A DNA stretch of 64,000 bases from CAXMST01 sp963790085 (GTDB taxonomy: Bacteria; Actinomycetota; Thermoleophilia; Solirubrobacterales; 70-9), in contig CAWBNH010000006.1 in assembly GCA_963790085.1 (NCBI GenBank), positions 544,523 to 608,522 of the forward strand, written 5' to 3'. Position 1 is the first letter of the stretch, and each line of letters begins with the position of its first letter. The notes below the pieces were generated by a model. That model did not search any database, had not been told where the DNA came from, and was given only the letters and a program-made list of their open reading frames with translations. Position numbers and translations under genes: made by a program. Shown in pieces: positions 25,912-34,464 of the stretch.

Positions 25912-27018
25912 TCAGCAGATCCTCGGCAGCGGATCCCCCGCCAGAAGGTCCATTACCCGGGTGCCGCCGAAGGCGGTCTCGACCAGCACCATGCCCTGCG
26001 GCTCGCTACGCACCTCGCCGACCAGAGCGCCCTCCTCGGAGCCGGGGACGGCCCGCAGCGCCCGCAGCGCGGTGTCGGCGGCCTCCGGCGCCACGAACGC
26101 GACCAGGCGGCCCTCGTTCGCCACGTACATCGGGTCGATGCCGAGGAGCTCCGCGGCCCCGGCGACCGCGGGGCCGACCGGAACGTCGCCCTCCCTCGCG
26201 ACGATCGCGACGCCGCTCGCGCGGGCGAGCTCGTTGAGAACGGTTGCGACGCCACCGCGCGTCGCATCGCGCATGCAGCGGAGGTCGTCTCCGGCCGCCC
26301 CCAGCAGCGCATCGGCCGCAGCCCAGAGCGGCTGCGTGTCGGACTCGATGTCGGCGTCGAGCTGGAACTCATCGCGGGCGAGCATGATCGCGGTGCCGTG
26401 CTCGCCGATCGGGCCGCTGACGAGGACCTGGTCGCCGGCCCTGATCGCTGCCGGACTGAGCGAGGCCCGTCGATCGACGACGCCCACCCCGGTGGTCGTG
26501 ATGTAGAGCTGATCGGCGTGCCCCCGCTCGACCACCTTGGTGTCGCCGGAGACGATCTCGACGTCGGCCGCAGCAGCCGCCTCGGCGATCGCCTCGACCT
26601 CTCGCCGCAGAACGTCGAACTGCAGCCCCTCCTCGAGGATCAGCGCGACGCTGATCGCGGTGGGCCGTGCACCGGCGACCGCGAGATCGTTGACGGTGCC
26701 GTTCACCGCCAGCTCGCCGATCGAGCCACCGGGGAACCGGATCGGGCTGACGACGAAGCTGTCGGTCGTGATCGCGATCGGTGAGCCCTCGACGGTCACG
26801 ACACCGGCGTCGCCAAGCTCGGCCAGGCCGGCGCCGGCGGGGTCGAAGGCCGGGACGAACAGGCCCTCGATCAGCGTCTGAGTCGCCTTGCCGCCGGCCC
26901 CGTGCGCCATCGTCACCCGCTCGTCCTTGAGCTTCGGGCGCTTCGCCCGGGTGGTCTCGATGATCTCGAGGATCCGCTGCTCGCGCCCGCTGGACGGAGC
27001 GTCACTGGGGGCCGTCAT
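25912..27018 (-). CDS. hypE: Hydrogenase expression/formation protein HypE
   Basis: A 368-residue PurM/AIR-synthase-fold enzyme that dehydrates the thiocarbamoylated C-terminal Cys to thiocyanate, the cyanide donor. It has the ATP-binding MAHGAGGKATQTLI and ISGDTK-like VSGDTKVVERG blocks, and ends with the diagnostic PRIC whose Cys carries the ligand. The ATG at 27018 overlaps the hypD stop by one base (TGATG). A longer open frame to 27306 is antisense-like overlap with hypD and was rejected. Confidence 0.95.
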   Translation of the reverse strand: MTAPSDAPSSGREQRILEIIETTRAKRPKLKDERVTMAHGAGGKATQTLIEGLFVPAFDPAGAGLAELGDAGVVTVEGSPIAITTDSFVVSPIRFPGGSIGELAVNGTVNDLAVAGARPTAISVALILEEGLQFDVLRREVEAIAEAAAAADVEIVSGDTKVVERGHADQLYITTTGVGVVDRRASLSPAAIRAGDQVLVSGPIGEHGTAIMLARDEFQLDADIESDTQPLWAAADALLGAAGDDLRCMRDATRGGVATVLNELARASGVAIVAREGDVPVGPAVAGAAELLGIDPMYVANEGRLVAFVAPEAADTALRALRAVPGSEEGALVGEVRSEPQGMVLVETAFGGTRVMDLLAGDPLPRIC

Positions 27019-28136
27019 CAGACCACCTCGCGCTCGCGCCTGTATCGGCCGTAGTTGTAGTAGGCGGCACAGGCCCCCTCCGGGGAGACCATGCAGGTGC
27101 CGATCGCGTGCTCCGGAGTGCACGCGGTCCCAAACACCTTGCACTCCCAGGGCTTGATCACGCCCTTCAACACCTCGCCGCACTGGCAGGCCTTCGGGTC
27201 TGCAACGCGAACCCCGGGCGTCTCGTACCGCTGCTCGGCATCGAAGTCCGCGTACGCGTCGGAGAGCTTCAGCGCGCTCTGGCTGATGAAGCCGAGGCCG
27301 CGCCACTCGAAATGCGGCCGCAGCTCGAAGACCTCGGCCATCACGGCGAGGGCGGCCGGGTTGCCGTCGTAGGGAACCACCCGGCTGTACTGATTCTCGA
27401 CCTCGCAGCGACCCTCCTCGATCTGAGCGAGGATCATCCGGATGCCCTGGAGGACGTCGAGCGGCTCGAATCCGCAGGTGACCAGCGGCTTGCCGTAGCG
27501 GGCCGGGATGAACTCGAACGGCCGGGCGCCGACGACTGTCGAGACGTGGCCCGGGCCGATGAAGCCGTCGAGGCGCAGATCCGGCGACTCGAGCAGCGCA
27601 CGCAGCGGCGGAACGATCGTCACGTGGTTACAGACGCAGAGGAAGTTCTCGACCCGCTCGGCCTTGGCCCGTTGCAGCGTCAGGGCCGTCGAGGGGGCGG
27701 TGGTCTCGAAGCCGATCGCGAAGAAGACGACGGTGCGGTCCGGGTTGGAGGTCGCGATCCGCAGCGCATCCAGCGGCGAGTAGACCATGCGGATGTCGGC
27801 GCCCTCGGCCTTCGCGTCCGCGAAGCTCTGCTCCGAGCCCGGCACCCGCATCATGTCGCCGAAGCAGGTGAAGATCACCTCCTCGTTGCGCGCGATCGCA
27901 ATGCCGTCGTCCACGCGCCCCATCGGGATCACGCAAACGGGACAGCCGGGACCGTGGACGAGCTCGACGTTCTCCGGCAGCACGTCGTCGATGCCGTATT
28001 TGTAGATCGAGTGCGTGTGGCCCCCGCAGACCTCCATCAGCTTGTACCGGCGACCGGGATCGACCCGCTCCAGTATCTCCCCGGCGAGGGCCCGCCCGAG
28101 CTCGGGGTCACGGAACTCGTCGACGAAGCGCATCAT
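27018..28136 (-). CDS. hypD: Hydrogenase formation protein HypD
   Basis: A 372-residue Fe-S scaffold on which the Fe(CN)2CO unit is assembled with HypC. Conserved parts seen are VCGGHTHSIYKYG, the GPGCPVCVIP Cys pair, FFAIGFETTAPSTAL, GFIGPGHVS and the C-terminal Cys cluster (CQCGEVLKG, CKVFGTACTPEHAIGTC, CAAYYNYGRY) for the [4Fe-4S] centre. Two Met codons start the frame; the first (28136) overlaps the preceding gene as ATGA. Confidence 0.95.
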   Translation of the reverse strand: MMRFVDEFRDPELGRALAGEILERVDPGRRYKLMEVCGGHTHSIYKYGIDDVLPENVELVHGPGCPVCVIPMGRVDDGIAIARNEEVIFTCFGDMMRVPGSEQSFADAKAEGADIRMVYSPLDALRIATSNPDRTVVFFAIGFETTAPSTALTLQRAKAERVENFLCVCNHVTIVPPLRALLESPDLRLDGFIGPGHVSTVVGARPFEFIPARYGKPLVTCGFEPLDVLQGIRMILAQIEEGRCEVENQYSRVVPYDGNPAALAVMAEVFELRPHFEWRGLGFISQSALKLSDAYADFDAEQRYETPGVRVADPKACQCGEVLKGVIKPWECKVFGTACTPEHAIGTCMVSPEGACAAYYNYGRYRREREVV

Positions 28137-28414
28137 CCGCCCGCACCCTCGCGCGCCGGCCGGTCTCGATCCACCGTCGCACGCGGGACTTCGCCGGGGC
28201 TGGAGGATGGGGCATGGCTGAGCGCCGTGCCCGCGTGAACGAGCAGCCGGTCTCCGGCCACCACGGGGCGCACGAGCGCGATCTCGACCGTCTCGCGGTG
28301 GTCGCCTTCATCGCGACAGAGGGCGAGGCCTAGGGCCTCGTCGACGGCCACGACCTGAAGCGTCGACGCCACGTCGCCGCAGGTGATGCAGCGGTGCTCA
28401 CGCGAGCTGATCAC
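28133..28414 (-). CDS. Second HypC/HupF-like small chaperone
   Basis: A 93-residue protein, GTG start at 28414. Residues about 9-65 (CITCGDVASTLQVV, HRETVEIALVRPVVAGDRLLVHAGTALSH) have the OB-like pattern of HypC, and resemble the 'CITC' HupF-type paralogues that accompany hypC in actinobacterial hydrogenase loci. Unlike normal HypC, the leading Cys is at residue 9, not 2, unless translation starts elsewhere. The last ~25 residues are disordered and Arg/Pro-rich. It sits 10 bp after hypC and overlaps hypD by ATGA. Confidence 0.68.
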   Translation of the reverse strand: MISSREHRCITCGDVASTLQVVAVDEALGLALCRDEGDHRETVEIALVRPVVAGDRLLVHAGTALSHAPSSSPGEVPRATVDRDRPAREGAGG

Positions 28415-28424
28415 CGCGGCGACC

Positions 28425-28703
28425 TCACTCGATCACGCTGCCCCTGAGCTCGGCGAGCTCCGCCTCGTACTCGGCCCCCATCTCCTCGAGCAGCTTGTGA
28501 GTCGCGAGGGCCTCCTCCTCATCGACCTTGGAGAGCGCGAATCCAACGTGAATCAGCACCCAGTCGCCCGCCGCCACCCCGCCGGGCTCGGAGTCGAGCA
28601 GGGCGACATTCACGTTGCGGCGGACGCCCGCCACGTCTACTCTCGCGAGCCGGTTCTGCTCGTCAACGATCTCCAGAACCTGACCCGGTATCGCCAAGCA
28701 CAT
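28425..28703 (-). CDS. hypC: Hydrogenase assembly chaperone HypC
   Basis: A 92-residue protein that carries the iron unit from HypD to the hydrogenase large subunit. The start at 28703 gives the diagnostic MCLAIPGQV, with Cys2 as the functional residue; GDWVLIHVGFALSKVDEEEA completes the OB fold. The frame stays open 20 codons upstream but only this Met gives a HypC N-terminus. AGAGG lies 6 nt upstream. It is the first gene of the operon. Confidence 0.95.
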   Translation of the reverse strand: MCLAIPGQVLEIVDEQNRLARVDVAGVRRNVNVALLDSEPGGVAAGDWVLIHVGFALSKVDEEEALATHKLLEEMGAEYEAELAELRGSVIE

Positions 28704-28735
28704 CCGGGGCCTCTCTTCGTCGGCAGCTTGAGACG

Positions 28736-28763
28736 ACCCTAACAGCACGGGTACGGCTGTCAA
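28736..28763 (-). promoter_or_regulatory. Sigma70-type promoter of the hyp operon
   Basis: On the minus strand a perfect TTGACA (28758-28763) is followed after 16 nt by TAGGGT (28736-28741), inside the 70-bp gap between ligA and hypC. The predicted start leaves a leader of about 25 nt with an AGAGG ribosome site. Confidence 0.6.
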
Positions 28764-28773
28764 CAGCCCCGGC

Positions 28774-30810
28774 TCAGCTCTCGCCGAGCAGCCGCTGGAG
28801 GCCCGCCTGATCGAGGATCTCCACCTCCAGGCTCTCGGCCCGGGCGAGCTTCGAGCCCGGGCTCTCGCCGGCGACCACGTAGTCGGTGTTCCTGCTGACC
28901 GAGGACGTCACCTTGCCGCCGGCGCGCTTGATCATCGCCGTCGCCTGCTCGCGCGTGAGCTCGGGGAGGGCGCCGGTCAGCACGAACGTCTTGCCGTCGA
29001 GGGCGCCGCCCGTCCGACGGCGCTCGGAGGCGTCGAGCTCGAAGCGGAGGCCGTGCTCGCGAAGCCGAGCGATCAGCTCGACGATGCGCTCGTCGGCGAG
29101 CTGCTCGGCCACCTGCTCAGCAAGGATCGGGCCGATCCCCTCGACCTCCGTGATCGTCTCCGGCTGGGCCGCAGCGAGGGCATCGATCGAGCCGAAGTAC
29201 ATCGCCAGGGCCTCGGCATTGACGGAGCCGACGCCGGCCAGGCCGAGCGCAAACAGGACCCGCGGGAAGGGCTGGGCCTTCGAGGCCTCGATCGCCTCGA
29301 TCAGATTGGCGGCCGACACCTCGCCAAAGCCTTCCAGCTCCCTGAGTTGCTCGACGGTGAGGTCGTAGATGCCCGAGGCATCGCGGATCAGCCCATCCTC
29401 GAGGAAGCGCAGCGCCTGCTTCTCGCCGAGGCCCTCGATGTCCATCGCGCCGCGCTGGACGAAGTGCTTGACGTGCTGGAAGGTCTGGCCGGGGCAGCCG
29501 GTGCGATTCGGGCAGATCGTGAAGACCGAGTCCTCCGGCTTGACCGTCGGCGTCCCGCAGGCCGGGCACTGGCGGGGCGGCCTCGGCTTCCGCAGTCGCC
29601 TGCCCTCACGGCGCTGGATCACCGGCGCGACGACCCTCGGGATCACATCCCCGGCGCGGGTCACGATCACCTCGTCGCCCTCGCGGGCGTCCTTGCGCGC
29701 CAGGTCCTCCTCGTTGTGCAGGGTCGCGGTGCTGACCGTGACGCCTCCGACCTGGACCGGCTCGAGCATCGCGAACGGAACCATGTGCCCGGTCCGCCCC
29801 ACGTTCCAGACGATCTTCCGGAGCTTCGTCGTCACCGTGCTCGGGGGGAACTTCCACGCGATCGCCCAGCGCGGCTCGCGGCTCGCGGTCCCGAGCTCCC
29901 GCCACAGCGCCCGCTCATCGACCTTGACGACGACCCCGTCGATCTCGAAGTCGATCTCGTCCCGCCGCCGCTGCCACCAGTCGCAGCGCTCGATCACCTC
30001 GTCGATCGTCCGGTGGCGCTCGATGTCGGCGTTGACCCGAAAGCCACGCTGCCGCAGCCACTCGATCTCCGCGCTGTGTGAGTCGTGCTCGACCCCGTCG
30101 CGGAATCCGATGCCGTAGATCCAGATCTGCAGGGGGCGCGCGGCCGCCAGGGCCGGATCGAGCTGCCGGATGGTGCCCGCTGCCGCGTTGCGTGGGTTCG
30201 CGAAGGTCGACTCCCCCGCCTCGGCCCGCTCGGCGTTGAGGCGGTCGAAGCCGGACAGCGTCAGGTAGACCTCACCGCGGACCTCGATCAGCGGCGGCGG
30301 ATCGTCGATCGTCAACGGGATCGAGCGAATCGTCCGCAGGTTGGCGGTGACGTCCTCACCGACGTGGCCGTCCCCGCGGGTCGCGCCGCGCACGAAGACC
30401 CCGTCCTCGTAGGTGAGCGAGATCGCGAGACCATCGATCTTCGGCTCGGTCACGTAGACGATCTCGGGCACCGAGATGTCGAGCCGCTTCAGCAGGTTGC
30501 GGATCCGCTGCTCCCAGGCCTCGAGCTCGGCGGCGTTGCGGGCGTTGGCCAACGACAGCATCGGCTCCGCGTGCTCGTACTGCTCGAAGGTCTCGAGCGC
30601 CCTTCCTCCCACCCGCTGAGTCGGCGACTCCGGGGTGATGAGATCTGGGTGCGCGGCCTCGAGATCGCGGAGCTCATCGAGCAGGGCGTCGTAGTCGGCG
30701 TCCGAGATCCGGGGGTCGTCGCGTACGTAGTAGGCGTAATCGTGTTCGGCGATCTCCGAGCGCAGCTTCCGGGCCCGCTCGAGCGCCGCGGCCGGCGTCG
30801 CTGCGCTCAT
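28774..30810 (-). CDS. ligA: NAD+-dependent DNA ligase
   Basis: Seals nicks in replication and repair. The 678-residue protein has the Ia domain (HDYAYYVRDDPRISDADYDAL), the adenylated Lys in EPKIDGLAISLTYEDG, an OB fold (AWKFPPSTVTTKLRKIVWNV), a Cys4 zinc finger (CPACGTP...CPNRTGCPGQ), helix-hairpin-helix repeats (VEGIGPILAEQVAEQL) and a C-terminal BRCT domain (GKTFVLTGALPELTREQA). Length is typical. Its start overlaps the surE stop by 4 bp. Confidence 0.97.
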   Translation of the reverse strand: MSAATPAAALERARKLRSEIAEHDYAYYVRDDPRISDADYDALLDELRDLEAAHPDLITPESPTQRVGGRALETFEQYEHAEPMLSLANARNAAELEAWEQRIRNLLKRLDISVPEIVYVTEPKIDGLAISLTYEDGVFVRGATRGDGHVGEDVTANLRTIRSIPLTIDDPPPLIEVRGEVYLTLSGFDRLNAERAEAGESTFANPRNAAAGTIRQLDPALAAARPLQIWIYGIGFRDGVEHDSHSAEIEWLRQRGFRVNADIERHRTIDEVIERCDWWQRRRDEIDFEIDGVVVKVDERALWRELGTASREPRWAIAWKFPPSTVTTKLRKIVWNVGRTGHMVPFAMLEPVQVGGVTVSTATLHNEEDLARKDAREGDEVIVTRAGDVIPRVVAPVIQRREGRRLRKPRPPRQCPACGTPTVKPEDSVFTICPNRTGCPGQTFQHVKHFVQRGAMDIEGLGEKQALRFLEDGLIRDASGIYDLTVEQLRELEGFGEVSAANLIEAIEASKAQPFPRVLFALGLAGVGSVNAEALAMYFGSIDALAAAQPETITEVEGIGPILAEQVAEQLADERIVELIARLREHGLRFELDASERRRTGGALDGKTFVLTGALPELTREQATAMIKRAGGKVTSSVSRNTDYVVAGESPGSKLARAESLEVEILDQAGLQRLLGES

Positions 30811-31622
30811 CGAGCCGGCCTCGAGCCGGCCAGCATCCCCTCCAGGTCCCAGCCCGAGATGGTCTCCAGCTCGCCGTGGTCGGTGAGGTCGAAGTGGATC
30901 GGCGTGACCGCCACCCGACCGCGGGCGACCGCCGCGAGGTCGGTGCCGGGCTCGTCCTCGAAGCTCGGTTCGAACCCGTAGATCTCGTAGCGGCGACGTC
31001 CACCCGACTCGCTCTCCTCGACGAGCTTCAGCTCGTCCTCATACAGCCGCTTGCCGAGACGGGTGACCTCGATGCCCTCCGGCTCACCCGCCGGCGCGTT
31101 GACGTTGATCAGCGTTCCCACCGGCATCCCGTGCTCGACCACGTGGGCGACGAGGGCCGCGGCGAGGGCCGCGGAGTGCGAGAAGTCGAACTCGCGGCCG
31201 TATCGGAAGCCCATCTCGCCCTTCTGCGACTGCTGCGAGAACGCCAGGGCCGGCAGGCCGAGGATCAGTCCCTCGAACGCCGCGGCGACGGTTCCCGAGT
31301 AGGTGACGTCGTCGCCGAGATTGGCGCCGTGGTTGATGCCCGAGACGATCAGCTCCGGCCGGCCGCCGAGCAGGCCCAGGTCGGCGAACCGCACGCAGTC
31401 CACCGGGGTGCCCTCGGTCGCGTATCCGACCGTCCCGTCGTCGAAGTCCACCTCATCGACCCAGATCGGCGAGCGCGTAGTGATCGACCGTGCCGTGGCG
31501 CTGCGATTGGAGTCCGGGGCGATCACGTCCAACTCGACGCCCTCGACCTCGAGCAGAGCCCGACGCAGCGCCTGCAGGCCCGGCGCGGCCAGGCCGTCGT
31601 CGTTGGTGAGCAGGACTCGCAC
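30807..31622 (-). CDS. surE: 5'/3'-nucleotidase SurE
   Basis: Dephosphorylates nucleoside monophosphates. The 271-residue protein shows the SurE metal site: NDDG near the N-terminus (LLTNDDGLAAPGL), PDSNRSATARSIT and SGINHGANLGDDVTYSGTV. The GTG at 31622 has TACAAT 6 nt upstream, so it is likely leaderless. It is first of a two-gene unit with ligA. Confidence 0.95.
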   Translation of the reverse strand: MRVLLTNDDGLAAPGLQALRRALLEVEGVELDVIAPDSNRSATARSITTRSPIWVDEVDFDDGTVGYATEGTPVDCVRFADLGLLGGRPELIVSGINHGANLGDDVTYSGTVAAAFEGLILGLPALAFSQQSQKGEMGFRYGREFDFSHSAALAAALVAHVVEHGMPVGTLINVNAPAGEPEGIEVTRLGKRLYEDELKLVEESESGGRRRYEIYGFEPSFEDEPGTDLAAVARGRVAVTPIHFDLTDHGELETISGWDLEGMLAGSRPAR

Positions 31623-31628
31623 GCGACG

Positions 31629-31634
31629 ATTGTA
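31629..31634 (-). promoter_or_regulatory. -10 box (TACAAT) of the surE-ligA operon
   Basis: TACAAT, close to the sigma70 consensus, ends 6 nt before the surE GTG, giving a leaderless or near-leaderless mRNA. Confidence 0.52.
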
Positions 31635-31724
31635 TGGGCGCGTCTCGACCGCTCCGGGGCTGGACGGTGCCGGCCCACCCCAGCCCGGGACCGGGGGCGT
31701 CGACGCATCCCCTACCCTCCTCGG

Positions 31725-31765
31725 TTAGGGTTCCCTAATCCGCTCCGAGTTAGGGTTACCTAACT
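31725..31765. promoter_or_regulatory. Tandem IdeR/DtxR-like iron boxes
   Basis: Two inverted repeats lie 46-73 bp upstream of the iron importer: TTAGGG-TT-CCCTAA (31725-31738) and AGTTAGG-GTTA-CCTAACT (31748-31765). Both match the TTAGG...CCTAA half-sites of the DtxR/IdeR iron box. Iron-dependent repression of the importer is expected. Confidence 0.7.
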
Positions 31766-31811
31766 TCGGAGCCCGACCGCACACATTCAGCAGGAAAGGG
31801 ACCCGGACTCA

Positions 31812-32810
31812 ATGAAGATCGCCACCCGCAACGCCCTCCTCATCGCCGCATCGGCGCTGCTCGCCCTGCCGATCGCAGCCTGCGGCTCCGACGACTCCGG
31901 CGGCGGCGCACTGACGATCTACTCCGGCCGCGAGGAGGAGCTGGTCGCGCCCGTCTACGAGGACTTCGACGGCGAGGTCGAGGTTCGCTACGGCGACAGC
32001 GCCCCGCTGGCGGCGACGATCCTCGAGGAGGGCGACAACTCCCCCGCCGACCTCTTCTTCTCCCAGGACGGCGGCGCCCTCGGTGCGCTCGCCGCCGAGG
32101 GGCTGCTCGAGCCGCTGCCCGCGGAGATCCTCGAGCAGGTCCCGCCGGCATTCCGGGCCAGCGACGACACCTGGGTCGGGATCACCGGCCGCGCCCGGAT
32201 CATCGCCTACGGGCCCGATGTCGATCAGGCTGAGCTCCCCGACTCGCCGCTGGAGCTGACCGCGCCCGAGTGGAAGGGCCGGGTCGGCTGGGCGCCGACC
32301 AACGCCTCGCTACAGGCCTACGTTACGGCGCTGCGCGTCAGCGAGGGCGAGGACGTCGCCCGCGAGTGGCTCGAGGGCATGGCCGAGAACGCGGAGCCGT
32401 ACGAGGACAACTCGACCGTCCGCGATGCGATCGCCGGCGGCGAGATCGACGTCGGCCTCGTCAACCACTACTACGTGGCCCAGGCCGCGGCCGAGGAGGG
32501 CCCCGACTACCCGGTCGAGATCTACTACCCGCCCGAGGGCCTGGGATCGCTGATCAACGTGGCTGGGATCGGCGTGCTGGCATCCTCCGAGAACAAGGAG
32601 CAGGCGCTCGCCTTCATCGAGTATCTGCTCAGCGACGAGACGCAGACGTTCTTCGTCGAGGAGTCGAAGGAGTACCCGCTGGTCGAGGGCGTCGAGGCCG
32701 ACCCGGGCCTGGAGCCGCTCGAGTCGATTCCCGCCCCCGAGATCGACCTCGCCTCGATCGCCGACCTCGAAGCCACGCTGGACCTGATGCGGGAGACCGG
32801 AGCCCTGTAA
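31812..32810 (+). CDS. Ferric-iron ABC transporter, substrate-binding lipoprotein (FbpA/FutA-like)
   Basis: A 332-residue periplasmic-type binding protein. A lipobox (ALPIAACGS) predicts lipid anchoring. The mature part begins LTIYSGREEELVAPVYEDF and includes FFSQDGGALGALAAEGLLE, WVGITGRARIIAYG and NHYYVAQ, the Tyr-rich iron-binding region of FbpA-type proteins. Ribosome site AGGAAAGGGA precedes the ATG. First gene of a three-gene importer under iron boxes. Confidence 0.92.
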   Translation: MKIATRNALLIAASALLALPIAACGSDDSGGGALTIYSGREEELVAPVYEDFDGEVEVRYGDSAPLAATILEEGDNSPADLFFSQDGGALGALAAEGLLEPLPAEILEQVPPAFRASDDTWVGITGRARIIAYGPDVDQAELPDSPLELTAPEWKGRVGWAPTNASLQAYVTALRVSEGEDVAREWLEGMAENAEPYEDNSTVRDAIAGGEIDVGLVNHYYVAQAAAEEGPDYPVEIYYPPEGLGSLINVAGIGVLASSENKEQALAFIEYLLSDETQTFFVEESKEYPLVEGVEADPGLEPLESIPAPEIDLASIADLEATLDLMRETGAL

Positions 32811-32826
32811 TGCCCCCGGAGGACCG

Positions 32827-34464
32827 TTGACCGGCCTGGCGACGGGCCTCCGGGCTCGCGCAACCCGCGCCCCGCTCGCCGCGCGAGCGGGGCGCGCGGC
32901 GTTCGGCCGGCGACGTCCGCCGCTGGGGCTGCTGGCGCTCGGGCTGCTGGCCGGGCTCGCCGCGGCGCTGCCGGCGCTCTACCTGACGATCCTCGTGGTC
33001 GGCGAGGCCGAGGCGGCAGCGGAGACGATCTTCGACTCCCGCACCGTCGGCCTGACGCTGCGGACAGCCGCGCTGACCGCAGCGGTGACGACGACCGCCG
33101 TCGCGATCGGCGTCCCGCTCGCCTGGCTGACGGCCCGCACCGACCTGCCGGCCGCCCGTCTGTGGGCGACGCTGACGGCGCTGCCGCTTGTCATCCCCAG
33201 CTACATCGGCGCCTACCTCCTGGTCTCCGCGCTCGGTCCCACCGGGCTCGCGGCCGATCTGATCGGAGTCGACCGGATTCCTTCGATCTACGGGTTCTTC
33301 GGGGCTTGGCTGGCGCTCAGCCTCTTCACCTACCCGCTCGTCCTGCTCAGCGTTCGCGCGGCGCTGCGCCGCCTCGATCCCCAGCTCGAGGACGCGGCGC
33401 GCGCGATGGGCCGGACCCGGCGGCAGGTCTTCACATCGATCGTCCTGCCGCAGCTCGTTCCTGCGATCGGCGCCGGAGCGCTGCTGGTCGCGCTATACGT
33501 GATCAGTGATTTCGGTGCGGTCTCGATCATGCGCTTCGACTCCTTCACACGTGAGATCTACACCACCTACCAGTCGAGCTTCGACCGCATCGGCGCCGCC
33601 TCGCTCGGCTTCCTGCTCGTCATCTTCACGATCGCCCTGCTCGCCGCCTACAGCTGGATCCGCGGCTCGCTCCGCTACCACCGCACCGGCCCCGGCGCCG
33701 CCCGTCCGGCACCACTGATCCCGCTCGGTCGCTGGCGCAGGCCGGCCCTGGCGTTCTGCTTCGCGGTGACGCTGGTCGCCCTCGTGCTCCCAGTCGGCGT
33801 CCTCGTCTACTGGGCGAGCGAGGGACTCGGCGGCGGCATCGAGGCATCGGAGCTGGCGACCAATGCCGGCCACTCGCTGCTGGCGGCGGGCGGCGCCGCG
33901 CTGCTCGCTGCCATCCTTGCGATCGTGATCTCGGTGCTCGCGGTTCGCTTCCCGGGGCCGCTGACCAGCCTGGTCGAGCGCTTCGGCTACACCGGCTACG
34001 CCCTGCCCGGGATCGTTGTCGCGCTCGCTCTCGTCTTCTTCGGCACCCGTGTCGCGCCGGCTCTGTACCAGACGCTCGCGATGCTGATCTTCGCGCTGAC
34101 GGTCCACTACCTGCCGCTCGCGATCGGCTCGATCAGCGCCTCGCTGCTCCAGGTCCCGCCGCGGTTCGAGGAGGCGGCACGCGGGATGGGACGGGGGCCG
34201 GTCGAGGTCTTCGGCACGGTCACGACCCCGCTGGTCGCGGGCGGCATCGCCGCCGGCTCCGCGCTCGTCTTCCTGCACGCCCTGAAGGAGCTGCCGGCCA
34301 CGCTGCTGCTGGCTCCAACCGGCTTCGAGACGCTCGCCACCGACATCTGGAAGCAGACGACCCTCGGCTTCTTCGAGGCGGGGGCGATCCCGTCGCTGTT
34401 GCTGCTGGTGGTTGCGGCGCCGCCGCTGTGGTGGCTGACGGGGCGCGGGGAGCAGGCATCGTGA
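32827..34464 (+). CDS. Ferric-iron ABC transporter permease (FbpB-like, two fused permease halves)
   Basis: A 545-residue membrane protein with about 12 helices in two homologous halves, each with a permease coupling loop: EDAARAMGRTRRQVFTSIVLPQL and EEAARGMGRGPVEVFGTVTTPL contain the EAA motif. The duplicated format is usual for iron FbpB permeases. The start codon is a TTG at 32827 behind GGAGG with 4 nt spacing. It lies 16 bp after the binding-protein gene. Confidence 0.9.
   Translation: MTGLATGLRARATRAPLAARAGRAAFGRRRPPLGLLALGLLAGLAAALPALYLTILVVGEAEAAAETIFDSRTVGLTLRTAALTAAVTTTAVAIGVPLAWLTARTDLPAARLWATLTALPLVIPSYIGAYLLVSALGPTGLAADLIGVDRIPSIYGFFGAWLALSLFTYPLVLLSVRAALRRLDPQLEDAARAMGRTRRQVFTSIVLPQLVPAIGAGALLVALYVISDFGAVSIMRFDSFTREIYTTYQSSFDRIGAASLGFLLVIFTIALLAAYSWIRGSLRYHRTGPGAARPAPLIPLGRWRRPALAFCFAVTLVALVLPVGVLVYWASEGLGGGIEASELATNAGHSLLAAGGAALLAAILAIVISVLAVRFPGPLTSLVERFGYTGYALPGIVVALALVFFGTRVAPALYQTLAMLIFALTVHYLPLAIGSISASLLQVPPRFEEAARGMGRGPVEVFGTVTTPLVAGGIAAGSALVFLHALKELPATLLLAPTGFETLATDIWKQTTLGFFEAGAIPSLLLLVVAAPPLWWLTGRGEQAS

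Noticed and set aside
28133..28414. Reading the small CITCGD gene as a hydrogenase subunit or ferredoxin
   Set aside because: Only one CxxC pair and a HypC-like beta pattern; no Fe-S cluster spacing.
31725..31765. TTAGGG units as telomere-like repeats
   Set aside because: Only two units, each part of an inverted repeat upstream of an iron importer, which fits DtxR/IdeR boxes.
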